A DNA stretch of 19,207 nt from UBA5794 sp964196275. Lineage in GTDB: Bacteria; Actinomycetota; Acidimicrobiia; Spongiisociales; UBA5794. How positions within the stretch are numbered: position 1 is the stretch's first letter; each line of letters begins with the position of its first letter. Positions 6,312 to 14,020 of this stretch are shown here, in pieces. The position numbers were made by a program, and so were the translations under genes. The DNA lies in the NCBI GenBank assembly GCA_964196275.1, contig CAXMSN010000017.1, forward strand, positions 1 to 19,207. Reading direction: 5' to 3'. The notes under the pieces were generated by a model that worked only from the letters and a program-made list of their open reading frames with translations, was not told where the DNA came from and made no database searches.

Positions 6312-6341
6312 AAGTTAGCAATCGCCAGCGGAGACTGATAA
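6312..6341 (-). promoter_or_regulatory. CIRCE-like HrcA operator over a possible leaderless hrcA promoter
   Basis: Plus-strand 6315-6341 reads TTAGCAATC, nine bases, GACTGATAA. Against the CIRCE consensus TTAGCACTC-N9-GAGTGCTAA this matches 8 of 9 and 7 of 9 positions at the exact spacing. It ends ten bases before the hrcA ATG and overlaps the last codons of hemW. On the minus strand TTATCA (6341-6336), 18 bases, then TAACTT (6317-6312) could be a -35 and a TANNNT -10. Transcription would then start at the hrcA ATG itself, with the operator arms lying on both hexamers. The operator is better supported than the promoter. Confidence 0.55.
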
Positions 6342-7523
6342 CGCTTCCCTCACGACGGCGTCGGTCAGCATCGGGTCCAACACGACCAGTCGACCGTTCC
6401 TTTCGCCCATCACGCCTGCTTCGGTGAGGCGCTGGCCTGCCGCGGACTCGATAAAACACCGTGCGGTCGGACCGATCGGCACACCAGCGGCGAGTCGAAG
6501 ACCGAGCATCAATCTGTCACCCTCAGCGGTGACGGAATCGATCGTCTCCTCACCGAGCCTCGGCCGTACACCACCTTCGACATCGGCGAGGTACCTGTCC
6601 AATCGGCGATGGTTCCTCCCGCGGCGGTCCGACCGGTGGTCGTGGGCTCCGAGACCGAACGCCACGTACTCGGCATGGGCCCACGTGGCGAGGTTGTAGT
6701 GGCACACATGCCCGACCCGCGCATGATTCGACAGTTCGTACCGGACAAGTCCTTCCCGTCCGGCGAGTTCGGCGAAGCGTTCGTATCGGGACGCCTGCGT
6801 GTCCGGGTCCGGCGTTGGCGCACCCGCCAAGACTTCGCGAGAGAGCACCGTGCCCGACTCGACCGTCAGACTGTAGGTCGACATGTGGTCTGGCCCGAGA
6901 TCAAGGGCGGAACGGACGCTGTGCTCCCAGGATGCGTTGGTCTCGGATGGGTGGCCGAATATCAGGTCGAGCGACACCGACGAGATGCCAGCATTCCGTG
7001 CCGATTCGACAGTCGAAGCGATCGTGTCGGCATCGTGGCTCCTCCCAAGCGCGCTGAGAACCTCGTCGTCGAACGATTGGGCGCCAATCGATACGCGGTT
7101 GAATCCGACATCGACAAGCCCATCCGCAAGGTCGGCCGTCCAATCCTCAGGATTCGCCTCAAGCGAGATCTCGACGGAATCGGAGAAGCCGAATCGCTGC
7201 TCGATCGCTCGGACGATCGAGTCAAGCTGCTCGGCCGAGAGTCGTGTCGGGGTCCCCCCTCCGAAGTTGACGGCATCGAGGGGCCCGAATGTGCCCTCCA
7301 TGCCGACCTCTGCGATGACGGCCGCCACGTACCTGTCGACGTCGGACCGGCCCTCGGAGGACTCGTCGACGATCGCGAAATCGCAGTACGGACAGCGACG
7401 AAGACAGAACGGCACGTGGACGTACGCAGATCGCCAGCCCGCAGCGACATCTGCAAGTCGAGCGTCGTCAGGGCGCAAACTCCGGAACTCGTCGGCTCGC
7501 ACGGATGGCGTGTGCCTACTCAT
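6315..7523 (-). CDS. hemW: HemW, radical-SAM heme chaperone (formerly HemN-like)
   Basis: A 402-residue radical SAM protein. The cluster motif C40-LRR-C44-PY-C47 (CxxxCxxC) sits in the usual HVPFCLRRCPYCDF context. NFGGGTPTRLS follows near 107-117, and RVSIGAQSFDDEVLSALGR matches the HemN/HemW core. HemW proteins bind heme and are thought to deliver it to target proteins; many of them were once annotated as oxygen-independent coproporphyrinogen oxidase. The genomic position between lepA and hrcA is the usual HemW locus in Gram-positive bacteria and favours HemW over true HemN. The ATG overlaps the end of lepA by eight bases (ATGAGTAG), implying coupled translation. The last codons are shared with the CIRCE-like operator of hrcA. 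Confidence 0.92.
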   Translation of the reverse strand: MSRHTPSVRADEFRSLRPDDARLADVAAGWRSAYVHVPFCLRRCPYCDFAIVDESSEGRSDVDRYVAAVIAEVGMEGTFGPLDAVNFGGGTPTRLSAEQLDSIVRAIEQRFGFSDSVEISLEANPEDWTADLADGLVDVGFNRVSIGAQSFDDEVLSALGRSHDADTIASTVESARNAGISSVSLDLIFGHPSETNASWEHSVRSALDLGPDHMSTYSLTVESGTVLSREVLAGAPTPDPDTQASRYERFAELAGREGLVRYELSNHARVGHVCHYNLATWAHAEYVAFGLGAHDHRSDRRGRNHRRLDRYLADVEGGVRPRLGEETIDSVTAEGDRLMLGLRLAAGVPIGPTARCFIESAAGQRLTEAGVMGERNGRLVVLDPMLTDAVVREALSVSAGDC

Positions 7524-9318
7524 CCCCGATGGTGAGCGCAGCGACGAAGGCCTCCTGTGGCACCTCCACGGAGCCGACCATCTTCATGCGCTTCTTGCCC
7601 TCTTTCTGCCGTTCGAGCAATTTGCGCTTCCGGGTGATGTCACCGCCGTAGCACTTGGCTGTGACGTCCTTCCGCTTCGCCTTGATCGTCTCTCGCGAGA
7701 TGATCCGCGACCCGATCGCCGCCTGTATGGGCACATCGAAGAGTTGCCGTGGGATCAGTTCTCTGAGGCGCTTCACCATGGCTCGTCCATAGTTGTAGGC
7801 CTTGTCCTTGTGAACGATGGTCGAGAAGGCGTCGACAGACTGCGAGTTCAAAAGAATGTCGACACGCACAAGATCGGAGGTCCGGTACTCGCTCGGTTCG
7901 TAGTCAAGGGACGCATACCCGCGAGTGCGCGACTTGAGTTGGTCGAAGAAGTCGAAGACGATCTCAGAGAGCGGCACCACGTAGTGTAATTCGACCCGCT
8001 CGGGACTCAGGTAGTTCATCTCCCCCATCTCGCCCCGCTTCGACTGGACCAGATCCATGACCGTGCCGATGTACTCGGACGGCGTGATGATCATGACGTC
8101 CACGTAGGGCTCCTCGATCGACTCCACATAGGCCTGGTCGGGGAGGTCCTGCGGGCTGTGGACAACGACCTTCGTACCGTCTGCGAGAAGCGCCCGGTAC
8201 TCCACGGATGGCGCCGTAGCCACGAGGTCGAGGTCGTACTCACGCTCAAGGCGCTCCCTGACGATCTCCATATGAAGGAGTCCAAGGAACCCGCAACGAA
8301 ACCCGAAACCGAGCGCACGAGACGTCTCGGCCTCGTAGACGAGGGACGAGTCGTTCAGCCTGAGCTTGTCGAGGGCATCCCTCAGGCGTTCGAAATCGTC
8401 GCCGTCGGTTGGAAACAGACCGGAGAAAACCATGGGTTTCGGTTCGTCATATCCGACGAGCGCGGTCACCGCTGGCCTTTTCACGTGGGTGACCGTATCT
8501 CCCACACGGATCAGGTCGATGTCCTTGACTCCGGTGATCAGATACCCGGCCTCGCCTGCCTCCAGCTGACCGGATGGTTCGATGTTCGGTCGGCGAACGC
8601 CGATCTCATCGGCAGTGAGATTCTCGTCCGTGGCCATGAACCGGATCTCGTCGCCCTCACGCAACACACCATCGACGACCCGTACCAAGGACACGACGCC
8701 CCTGTACGTGTCGTAGTAGGAGTCGAATACCAGGGCGCGGAGCGGCTCGTTCACGTCACCCCCGGGAGCAGGCAGACGGTCGATGACCGCCTCAAGAAGT
8801 TCGTCGATACCGGCTCCGCTCTTGGCGGAAACGCGAATCGCCTCATCGGGAGAGCCTCCGAGAATGCCCGCGAGCTCGGAAGCAACACGGTCAGGGTCGG
8901 CGGCGGGGAGATCGATCTTGTTGACGACCGGAATGATCTCAAGGCCACTCTCGATGGCCAAATAGGCGTTGGCCAACGTCTGTGCCTCAACCCCCTGCGA
9001 CGCATCGACGAGCAACAGCGCACCCTCGCACGCCTCAAGGCTTCGCGATACCTCGTACGAGAAGTCGACGTGTCCGGGGGTGTCGATGATGTTGAGTTCG
9101 TACGTTTCGCCGTCTTGGGCCGTGTAATCGATTCGAACTGCGTTGGCTTTGATCGTGATACCCCGCTCACGCTCGAGATCCATCGTGTCGAGCAACTGAT
9201 CGCGCATGTCGCGTTCTGAGATGGCACCGGTGCGCTCAAGCAGTCGATCGGCAAGTGTCGATTTGCCGTGATCAATGTGAGCGATGATGCTGAAGTTGCG
9301 GATGCGCGGCTGATCCAT
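7516..9318 (-). CDS. lepA: Elongation factor 4 (LepA), ribosome back-translocase GTPase
   Basis: A 600-residue translational GTPase of normal length. G1 is AHIDHGKST (13-21); the G3 motif is DTPGHVDF and G4 is NKIDLP. The body has the EF-G-like domains II, III and V. The LepA-specific C-terminal domain is shown by CYGGDITRKRKLLERQKEGKKRMK close to the end. LepA acts on stalled or mistranslocated ribosomes and in ribosome biogenesis. The ATG at 9318 has GGAG six bases upstream. It is the first gene of the lepA-hemW-hrcA-dnaJ run and is divergent from rpsT. The leader between them contains a small stem (9335-9350, GCCCG/CGGGC). A convincing lepA promoter was not found. Confidence 0.97.
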   Translation of the reverse strand: MDQPRIRNFSIIAHIDHGKSTLADRLLERTGAISERDMRDQLLDTMDLERERGITIKANAVRIDYTAQDGETYELNIIDTPGHVDFSYEVSRSLEACEGALLLVDASQGVEAQTLANAYLAIESGLEIIPVVNKIDLPAADPDRVASELAGILGGSPDEAIRVSAKSGAGIDELLEAVIDRLPAPGGDVNEPLRALVFDSYYDTYRGVVSLVRVVDGVLREGDEIRFMATDENLTADEIGVRRPNIEPSGQLEAGEAGYLITGVKDIDLIRVGDTVTHVKRPAVTALVGYDEPKPMVFSGLFPTDGDDFERLRDALDKLRLNDSSLVYEAETSRALGFGFRCGFLGLLHMEIVRERLEREYDLDLVATAPSVEYRALLADGTKVVVHSPQDLPDQAYVESIEEPYVDVMIITPSEYIGTVMDLVQSKRGEMGEMNYLSPERVELHYVVPLSEIVFDFFDQLKSRTRGYASLDYEPSEYRTSDLVRVDILLNSQSVDAFSTIVHKDKAYNYGRAMVKRLRELIPRQLFDVPIQAAIGSRIISRETIKAKRKDVTAKCYGGDITRKRKLLERQKEGKKRMKMVGSVEVPQEAFVAALTIGDE

Positions 9319-9382
9319 GCGTGTCTCCGGAGGGGCCCGACGAAACGGGCGACAGATTCAGTGTACCGTTGCGGCGCCCTGG

Positions 9383-9391
9383 TGCTATTCT
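9383..9391 (+). promoter_or_regulatory. Extended -10 promoter for rpsT-greA
   Basis: TGCTATTCT supplies TG-n plus a -10 of TATTCT (9386-9391). No good -35 lies at normal distance, which is typical of extended -10 promoters. Transcription would begin near 9398, giving a leader of about 35 bases. A GTGAGG ribosome site at 9415-9420 sits inside a small stem (ACCTC/GAGGT), so it may be partly masked. Confidence 0.45.
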
Positions 9392-9431
9392 CCAATCGAT
9401 TCCCACCACACCTCGTGAGGTTCTATTTTCC

Positions 9432-9701
9432 ATGGCCAATATCAAGTCACAGATCAAGCGCAACCGGCAGACGGTTCGTCGCAACGAACGCAACAAGGCG
9501 ATTCGCTCAGAGCTCAGAACGCGAGCCAAGCAAGCCGTCGATGCTGCAGAGTCCGGCGACTCGGCGAAAGCTGAAGAACTGTTGCGGCTCGCACAGAAGC
9601 GCATCGACATGGCAGTCACCAAGGGCGTGCTCCACAAGAACACAGCCGCGCGGCGCAAGTCCCGTCTCACGGGCCAGGTTCGCTCGATCCTCGCCGCCTG
9701 A
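9432..9701 (+). CDS. rpsT: 30S ribosomal protein S20
   Basis: An 89-residue, lysine/arginine-rich helical protein that binds 16S rRNA in the body of the small subunit. It begins MANIKSQIKRNRQTVRRNER, the standard S20 opening, and ends in the helical segment typical of the family. The longer open frame from 9321 adds 37 residues with no S20 similarity and overlaps the promoter, so the ATG at 9432 is chosen. It is divergent from lepA and followed eight bases later by greA. In E. coli S20 limits its own translation; the stem around the ribosome site here would allow something similar, but that is only inference. Confidence 0.97.
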   Translation: MANIKSQIKRNRQTVRRNERNKAIRSELRTRAKQAVDAAESGDSAKAEELLRLAQKRIDMAVTKGVLHKNTAARRKSRLTGQVRSILAA

Positions 9702-9709
9702 AATCCATC

Positions 9710-10183
9710 ATGTCTGACGGAACTGGCAAATGGATGACGCCTGCAGCTCTTGAGAAGCTTCAGGCCGAGTACGACAACCTCACAACGGAAGGTCGCGATG
9801 TCGTTGTCGCGCGCATTGCTGAGGCACGCGCCCACGGTGATCTCAAAGAGAACGCCGAATACGACTCAGCCAAGAACGATCAAGGCCTGATGGAGGCTCG
9901 GATCCGCCAACTGAAGGACCTCATCGAGAACGCCATCGTGAGCGAGGTCGATGATTCAGGCGCGATCGAGATAGGCACCGTTGCAACGGTGGTCGACGAA
10001 GACGGCGACGAGATGGAGTTCTTCGTTGCTGCCCCAGAGAACAAGGTGGTCGGCATCATGCTGGCATCACCCGACTCGCCACTCGGTTCAGCTCTCCTCG
10101 GCAAGCGCCCCGGCGAAGAAGCCACCTACAAAGCACCCGGCGGAACCTTCACCTACAAAGTGAAAAGCGTAAGGATCTACTAG
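9710..10183 (+). CDS. greA: Transcription elongation factor GreA
   Basis: A 157-residue factor that enters the RNA polymerase secondary channel and stimulates cleavage of backtracked RNA. The N-terminal coiled coil (about 10-80) carries the tip motif HGDLKENAEYDSAK, with the catalytic acidic residues D44 and E47. The C-terminal FKBP-like domain has SPLGSALLGKRPGEEATY near the end, the usual Gre signature. It starts eight bases after the rpsT stop with no visible ribosome site, so it is probably translated by coupling to rpsT. Pairing with rpsT is unusual but plausible as a growth-linked unit. A tandem repeat and a hairpin follow before the convergent holA. Confidence 0.95.
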   Translation: MSDGTGKWMTPAALEKLQAEYDNLTTEGRDVVVARIAEARAHGDLKENAEYDSAKNDQGLMEARIRQLKDLIENAIVSEVDDSGAIEIGTVATVVDEDGDEMEFFVAAPENKVVGIMLASPDSPLGSALLGKRPGEEATYKAPGGTFTYKVKSVRIY

Positions 10184-10196
10184 GCGGTCGCTCCGG

Positions 10197-10220
10197 TAGT
10201 ACGTAGTACGTAGTACGTAC
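10197..10220. repeat. 7-bp tandem repeat (TAGTACG, about 3.4 copies)
   Basis: Three exact TAGTACG units (10197-10217) are followed by TAC. Each junction makes the palindrome TACGTA, so the array can also fold on itself. A further AGTACGG occurs at 10226-10232. It lies 14 bases past the greA stop, between greA and the shared hairpin, in a noncoding convergent gap. No function can be assigned. Confidence 0.8.
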
Positions 10221-10230
10221 AACAAAGTAC

Positions 10231-10251
10231 GGACCACGTATTGGGTGGTCC
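10231..10251. terminator. Bidirectional terminator-like hairpin between greA and holA
   Basis: GGACCAC (10231-10237) and GTGGTCC (10245-10251) form a perfect seven-base-pair stem with a seven-base loop. It begins five bases past the holA stop on the minus strand, where it is followed by GTACTTTGTTG, a weak T-rich tract. On the plus strand it lies 47 bases past greA, with no T-run. It most likely ends the comEA-comEC-holA transcript and may also stop greA. Confidence 0.6.
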
Positions 10252-10255
10252 TCTG

Positions 10256-11239
10256 CTACCTGCTCATCCAGCGGCTCATTGCGACGGTGAGGCGTTCCAG
10301 GGTCACTCGGTGGGTTGCCTCGGGTTGGGTCTTGAGGGTGAGCTCGGCTCTTGCAAGGGCACGCACACAATTGGCAAGCGCTTGACCGTTGGCACGGGTC
10401 TTTCGTTCCCAGATCTTCTTCGTTGCGTAGGAGTTCGGATTGCTGTTCGCCCACTCGGCGAAGGTTTCATAATCGGGGGCGATAGCGGCGAGTGATCGCT
10501 TCCGCACCTCACCTTCAAGATATGAGAGCAGGACCAAGGGGTGGTTGTGCACGAGGAAGGCTGAGAGTCGCAGCAGCGCCTGGTCGTGATCGCCAGACAT
10601 GATGGCGTCCCCAAGGAACCACATCGGCTCGTCCGGCCGGTTGTCGAACCTATCGCGAATGTCCTCAGCGCTGATCACGCCTCCCGAGATCGCCAACTGG
10701 TCCACCGCACGACGCATCGCTGCGATGTCACCGCCGAAGCTCTTCACCAGTTCAGCGCGCGCTTCACCATCGATGCGAAGGCCGTTGTCCCTGGCGTACT
10801 GGACGATCCATGCGTTCGAGTCACGCGAGGATGTGGGCTTGACGGTGACGGCCTTGCCTTGAGCTACCACCGCCTTCTTGAGGGCTGCAGCCATCGCACC
10901 AGAGGACGCGAACACCGCAACGACCTGCGTTTCGTCTGCATGGCCAAGCATCTCGACGATGACATCGACCTCGCCTTTGAGCAGATTCTGTGCATCCATC
11001 ACGAGCAGTCCGTTCGCACCGCCGAACAGTGAGCCCGACTGCAGCGCAGGCACGATCGCGTGTACTTGATCACGCAGCGCAGCACCGTCATCCGATGTCC
11101 CGCCGCCGCGCCCGGGAACGTCGACTCGGGTGGGAGAATCGACGTCAGCCTCACTGAACGCGTCATCTGCCATTTGTAACATCTGTTCGCGCTCGGATGC
11201 CCCGGCATCCTTGGGTCCTGTGATCGCAAGCCAAGCCAT
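10256..11239 (-). CDS. holA: DNA polymerase III, delta subunit
   Basis: A 327-residue clamp-loader subunit. Delta opens the sliding clamp (DnaN) so that the gamma/tau complex can load it on primed DNA. Support comes from the HolA-type segment LQSGSLFGGANGLLVMDAQNL (about 66-86), the downstream domain with ELVKSFGGDIAAMRRAVDQLA, and the C-terminal helical collar with LSYLEGEVRKRSLAAIA. Overall sequence is divergent, as is usual for delta. Its position just after comEC and facing rpsT is the classic holA location. It starts with ATG nine bases after the comEC stop, with AGGGTG upstream. The hairpin at 10231-10251 closes the operon. Confidence 0.88.
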   Translation of the reverse strand: MAWLAITGPKDAGASEREQMLQMADDAFSEADVDSPTRVDVPGRGGGTSDDGAALRDQVHAIVPALQSGSLFGGANGLLVMDAQNLLKGEVDVIVEMLGHADETQVVAVFASSGAMAAALKKAVVAQGKAVTVKPTSSRDSNAWIVQYARDNGLRIDGEARAELVKSFGGDIAAMRRAVDQLAISGGVISAEDIRDRFDNRPDEPMWFLGDAIMSGDHDQALLRLSAFLVHNHPLVLLSYLEGEVRKRSLAAIAPDYETFAEWANSNPNSYATKKIWERKTRANGQALANCVRALARAELTLKTQPEATHRVTLERLTVAMSRWMSR

Positions 11240-11248
11240 GGCTGCACC

Positions 11249-13348
11249 CTATCGGTTCGTCGGTGTCAGCGGGATGGAGACGTCACCCTCCTCGGGCGTC
11301 GACCGTACATCGACACGCATTCCCTCGAGCACCGCGAGGACATCGGGATGTGGATGCCCATATGTGTTCGGGCCATACGACAGGACGGCCGTCTCCCCGA
11401 CGGTCGACGTCAGCCATCTCAGATCCGTCGTTGCCGATCCGTGGTGCGGAACGACGATCACATCGGGCTGGACTGCGGGCAACTCTCTCTGACCGACAGA
11501 CTCGATGTCGCCGGGAAGAAGGAGCGTCACGCCGGCGGTCAGTAGGAGCACTATCGAACCGTCGTTCTCGGAAGCGAAGCGCCGGTGTGGCGAAAGGACC
11601 TCGACTCGGACCGACCCAACTCGAAACTGGTCTCCCCTTCCCACCTCGACGATGTCCGTGTTGGATGCGGATGCCGCCTCACCGGCGGGCCCAGCGGCAG
11701 CGAACCGGCTCACGATGAGCGTCGCAACGTTCCCACCGGTAATGAGGTCAACAAGGCCTCCGGCGTGATCGAGGTCGTTGTGCGATACAACGGCGATGTC
11801 GACGCTTCGTACTCCGTGACGCCTCAGGGCTCTGTCGAGGACCCTCGGGTCGGAGCCGCCGTCCATCAAGAGGGTCGATCCGTCCGGGACCTGAAGCAGG
11901 ATCGCATCTCCTTGCCCAACGTCGAGCACCGTGACGGTGGCAATCGCCGGCCACGGTTCACTCCAAGGCATCGATGCCGCGACGACAACTATCACGGCAA
12001 CTGCCAATGGGCGTGATCCGCGCAATGCGACGAGTGAGGCTGCCACGACCGTCAGGACTGAGGAACCGAGCCCGAGCTGGGGCCCGTTTGCGGCGACCCC
12101 CGCTATCCACAGCACAACCTCGCCTCCGAGTCTGGCGAGCCAGGCGAAAGGGACAATAAGCACGCCCGCGGTGGCCAGGAGCGTGGTGCCAGCGACGATC
12201 GGCCCCGCGATCAGGTTCGTGAGGGGGGCAGCAAGCGGGAGCGTGCCGAACACCGACAAGATGATCGGTGCCACTGCGACCTGGGCTCCGACGGTCGTGA
12301 GCAAGGGAACCCAAAGCCATCGAGGCGTCTTGCCGCGGGCCATTCGGATCCCAACAAGGACGCCTGCAGTCGCAGCCACCGACAATTGGAACCCGACGGA
12401 CGAAACCAACTCCCCAGACACGAGGACCAACAGCGTCACCGCGGTGCCGAGCGCCATCCACGGATCAACGGGGATTCCGAACCATCCTCCTGTCAGTGGC
12501 ACCGCTGCCATCACCGATGCCCTGATCACAGACGGCTCCCACCGAGTAACCACAGCGAACAGCCCAAGCCCGATAAAGCCAACGACAACGCGCAGTCGCG
12601 GACGGATCGAGAGTGGTGCGGTCAGGAACCACCAGATAATGAGGAACAGCGCGACGTTGGATCCTGATACAGCGACGAAGTGAGCGAGGCCAGCTCGGCG
12701 AAGGTTCTCCTCGTCCCCAGCCAGCATGAGATCCGTGTCTCCCGTAAGGAAGCCAGAGAGGAGGCCGTCGGCCCGATGGGATCCGCTGTATCGAGTGCGC
12801 ACCGATGCCCTGATGAGGTTCCCGCCTGCGACGAGCGGGTTGACCGTTCCGTGATGTTCGATGACGTCACGAACCAAGAGCACCCCGGCGACAGACTCGT
12901 CCCTGACGCGTCGCTGCCCGGGCGTCATGACGCCCGAGACGGTGACGGTCGACCCGACTGTGATGTCAGCGGGAAGGTCCTGCACAGCGACACGCGGACC
13001 ATCCCACCTACTCCCCCACATTGCCAGCAGTTCGCCGACAGCAAGGCCGTAGGACGCGTTGGCCGCGTCTTCAGCGACTCGGATGGTCGCTTCGACCCGC
13101 CCTGCCGGGACGTCGGCATCCGCAGATTCCTGCGCTCGCGCCGAACTCGCCAGTCCTGATAGAACACCAAGGGCAACGAACACCACCGCGACCCACGCTC
13201 GCGGTCGGACACTCAGCACGACCACAGCAACCACGCCCGCGAGCACCATCGCAGGGAGGGATCCAAGAGCTGCTGCCGCACCCAGCCATACGCTGGCAGC
13301 CGCAGCGAGGCACCACGCCGCTGGGTTCGGCAGGACGAGGTGCTTCAA
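11249..13348 (-). CDS. comEC: ComEC/Rec2 competence membrane channel protein
   Basis: A 699-residue integral membrane protein that forms the channel carrying single-stranded DNA into the cytoplasm during natural transformation. It has N-terminal membrane segments (about 10-70), then a soluble region. The competence domain follows with HFVAVSGSN at 223-231 and multiple membrane segments (about 230-465). Last comes a metallo-beta-lactamase-like domain (about 470-699) with SHNDLDHAGG at 522-531, LPGDIE at 611-616, PHHGS at 634-638 and GHPHP at 664-668. All the metal-binding motifs look intact, so degradation of the incoming strand is plausible. It starts with TTG, overlapping the comEA stop by four bases (TTGA). 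No pilus or DprA genes are in the window, so competence of the host is not proven. Confidence 0.95.
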   Translation of the reverse strand: MKHLVLPNPAAWCLAAAASVWLGAAAALGSLPAMVLAGVVAVVVLSVRPRAWVAVVFVALGVLSGLASSARAQESADADVPAGRVEATIRVAEDAANASYGLAVGELLAMWGSRWDGPRVAVQDLPADITVGSTVTVSGVMTPGQRRVRDESVAGVLLVRDVIEHHGTVNPLVAGGNLIRASVRTRYSGSHRADGLLSGFLTGDTDLMLAGDEENLRRAGLAHFVAVSGSNVALFLIIWWFLTAPLSIRPRLRVVVGFIGLGLFAVVTRWEPSVIRASVMAAVPLTGGWFGIPVDPWMALGTAVTLLVLVSGELVSSVGFQLSVAATAGVLVGIRMARGKTPRWLWVPLLTTVGAQVAVAPIILSVFGTLPLAAPLTNLIAGPIVAGTTLLATAGVLIVPFAWLARLGGEVVLWIAGVAANGPQLGLGSSVLTVVAASLVALRGSRPLAVAVIVVVAASMPWSEPWPAIATVTVLDVGQGDAILLQVPDGSTLLMDGGSDPRVLDRALRRHGVRSVDIAVVSHNDLDHAGGLVDLITGGNVATLIVSRFAAAGPAGEAASASNTDIVEVGRGDQFRVGSVRVEVLSPHRRFASENDGSIVLLLTAGVTLLLPGDIESVGQRELPAVQPDVIVVPHHGSATTDLRWLTSTVGETAVLSYGPNTYGHPHPDVLAVLEGMRVDVRSTPEEGDVSIPLTPTNR

Positions 13349-13932
13349 GGCGCCGAGATCGCATCCCGCATCGCAGCTAGCTTCGCTTCGCCGATCCCTG
13401 GAACGTCGAGAAGGTCCTCCACCGTCGAGAACGGGCCGTTCTGCTCTCTATGCAGCACGATGCGAGCAGCGAGCACAGGGCCCACGCCCGGGAGCGCTTC
13501 TAATGCGGAGGCGTCTGCGGCGTTGACGTCAACGCCTTCCTCTGTGGCTGGGGATACTCCCGTCTCACCCTTGAACGGAACGATGATCCTCTCGCCGTCC
13601 CTCACGGCGGCTGCAAGGTTGATGCGGGTCAGATCCGCGGCAAGCGTCGCGCCGCCTGCAGCGATCACGACGTCCATCACACGGGATTCCGACGGAACGA
13701 CCACCACGCCGGCGTCCAACACGGCACCGGACACGTGCACGGTGATGGATGAACTGTCGACCCGCGCCACGGGATCGACATTCGGCCGTGGTGGAGCAGG
13801 TTCAGTCGTCCCGAGTCCAAACCACACAACGCCTCCGACGAGCACCAGAACACCAAGACCAACGACAGTGAATGAAAGATGTGGGGCGCGAGCGTTCATC
13901 GTGAAGCACCGCGCCGCATAGACGTTGTACAC
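13345..13932 (-). CDS. comEA: ComEA-type DNA-binding competence protein
   Basis: A 195-residue membrane-anchored protein that receives double-stranded DNA at the cell surface and passes it to ComEC. It has one N-terminal membrane segment (about 21-41), an acidic/proline linker, an SLBB-type domain (about 63-122, VHVSGAVLDAGVVVVPS to DGERIIVPF) and C-terminal tandem helix-hairpin-helix motifs (about 136-195: VNAADASALEALPGVGPVLA and VEDLLDVPGIGEAKLAAM). This SLBB plus HhH order is typical of Gram-positive ComEA. I chose the GTG at 13932 because GAGGG lies six bases upstream; the ATG at 13899 has no ribosome site. The ribosome site is inside a strong hairpin (13936-13969). It heads a tight comEA-comEC-holA operon. 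Confidence 0.92.
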   Translation of the reverse strand: MYNVYAARCFTMNARAPHLSFTVVGLGVLVLVGGVVWFGLGTTEPAPPRPNVDPVARVDSSSITVHVSGAVLDAGVVVVPSESRVMDVVIAAGGATLAADLTRINLAAAVRDGERIIVPFKGETGVSPATEEGVDVNAADASALEALPGVGPVLAARIVLHREQNGPFSTVEDLLDVPGIGEAKLAAMRDAISAP

Positions 13933-13935
13933 GAT

Positions 13936-13969
13936 GAGCCCTCACAGGGGAAGACCCCTGCGCGGGCTC
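13936..13969 (-). promoter_or_regulatory. Leader hairpin covering the comEA ribosome-binding site
   Basis: On the minus strand GAGCCC-GCG-CAGGGG, loop TCTT, CCCCTG-TGA-GGGCTC forms a 15-position stem with one G-A mismatch and one G-U pair. It ends three bases before the comEA GTG. The GAGGG ribosome site is in the 3' arm and would be hidden when the stem forms. It is 51 bases past the CPBP protease stop and has no T-run after it. It may act as a translational block, a Rho-type terminator or attenuator of the upstream genes, or both. Confidence 0.6.
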
Positions 13970-14020
13970 GTCTCAGTCGGCATCGGTGTAGATGCGCAGC
14001 GCGCCACTTGCCGCGGCTGG

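Noticed and set aside
6609..7989. Plus-strand open frames of about 300-370 codons
   Set aside because: They are antisense to hemW and the end of lepA, with no family resemblance.
8158..9219. Plus-strand 353-codon open frame
   Set aside because: It is the complement of lepA; the lepA product matches its family throughout.
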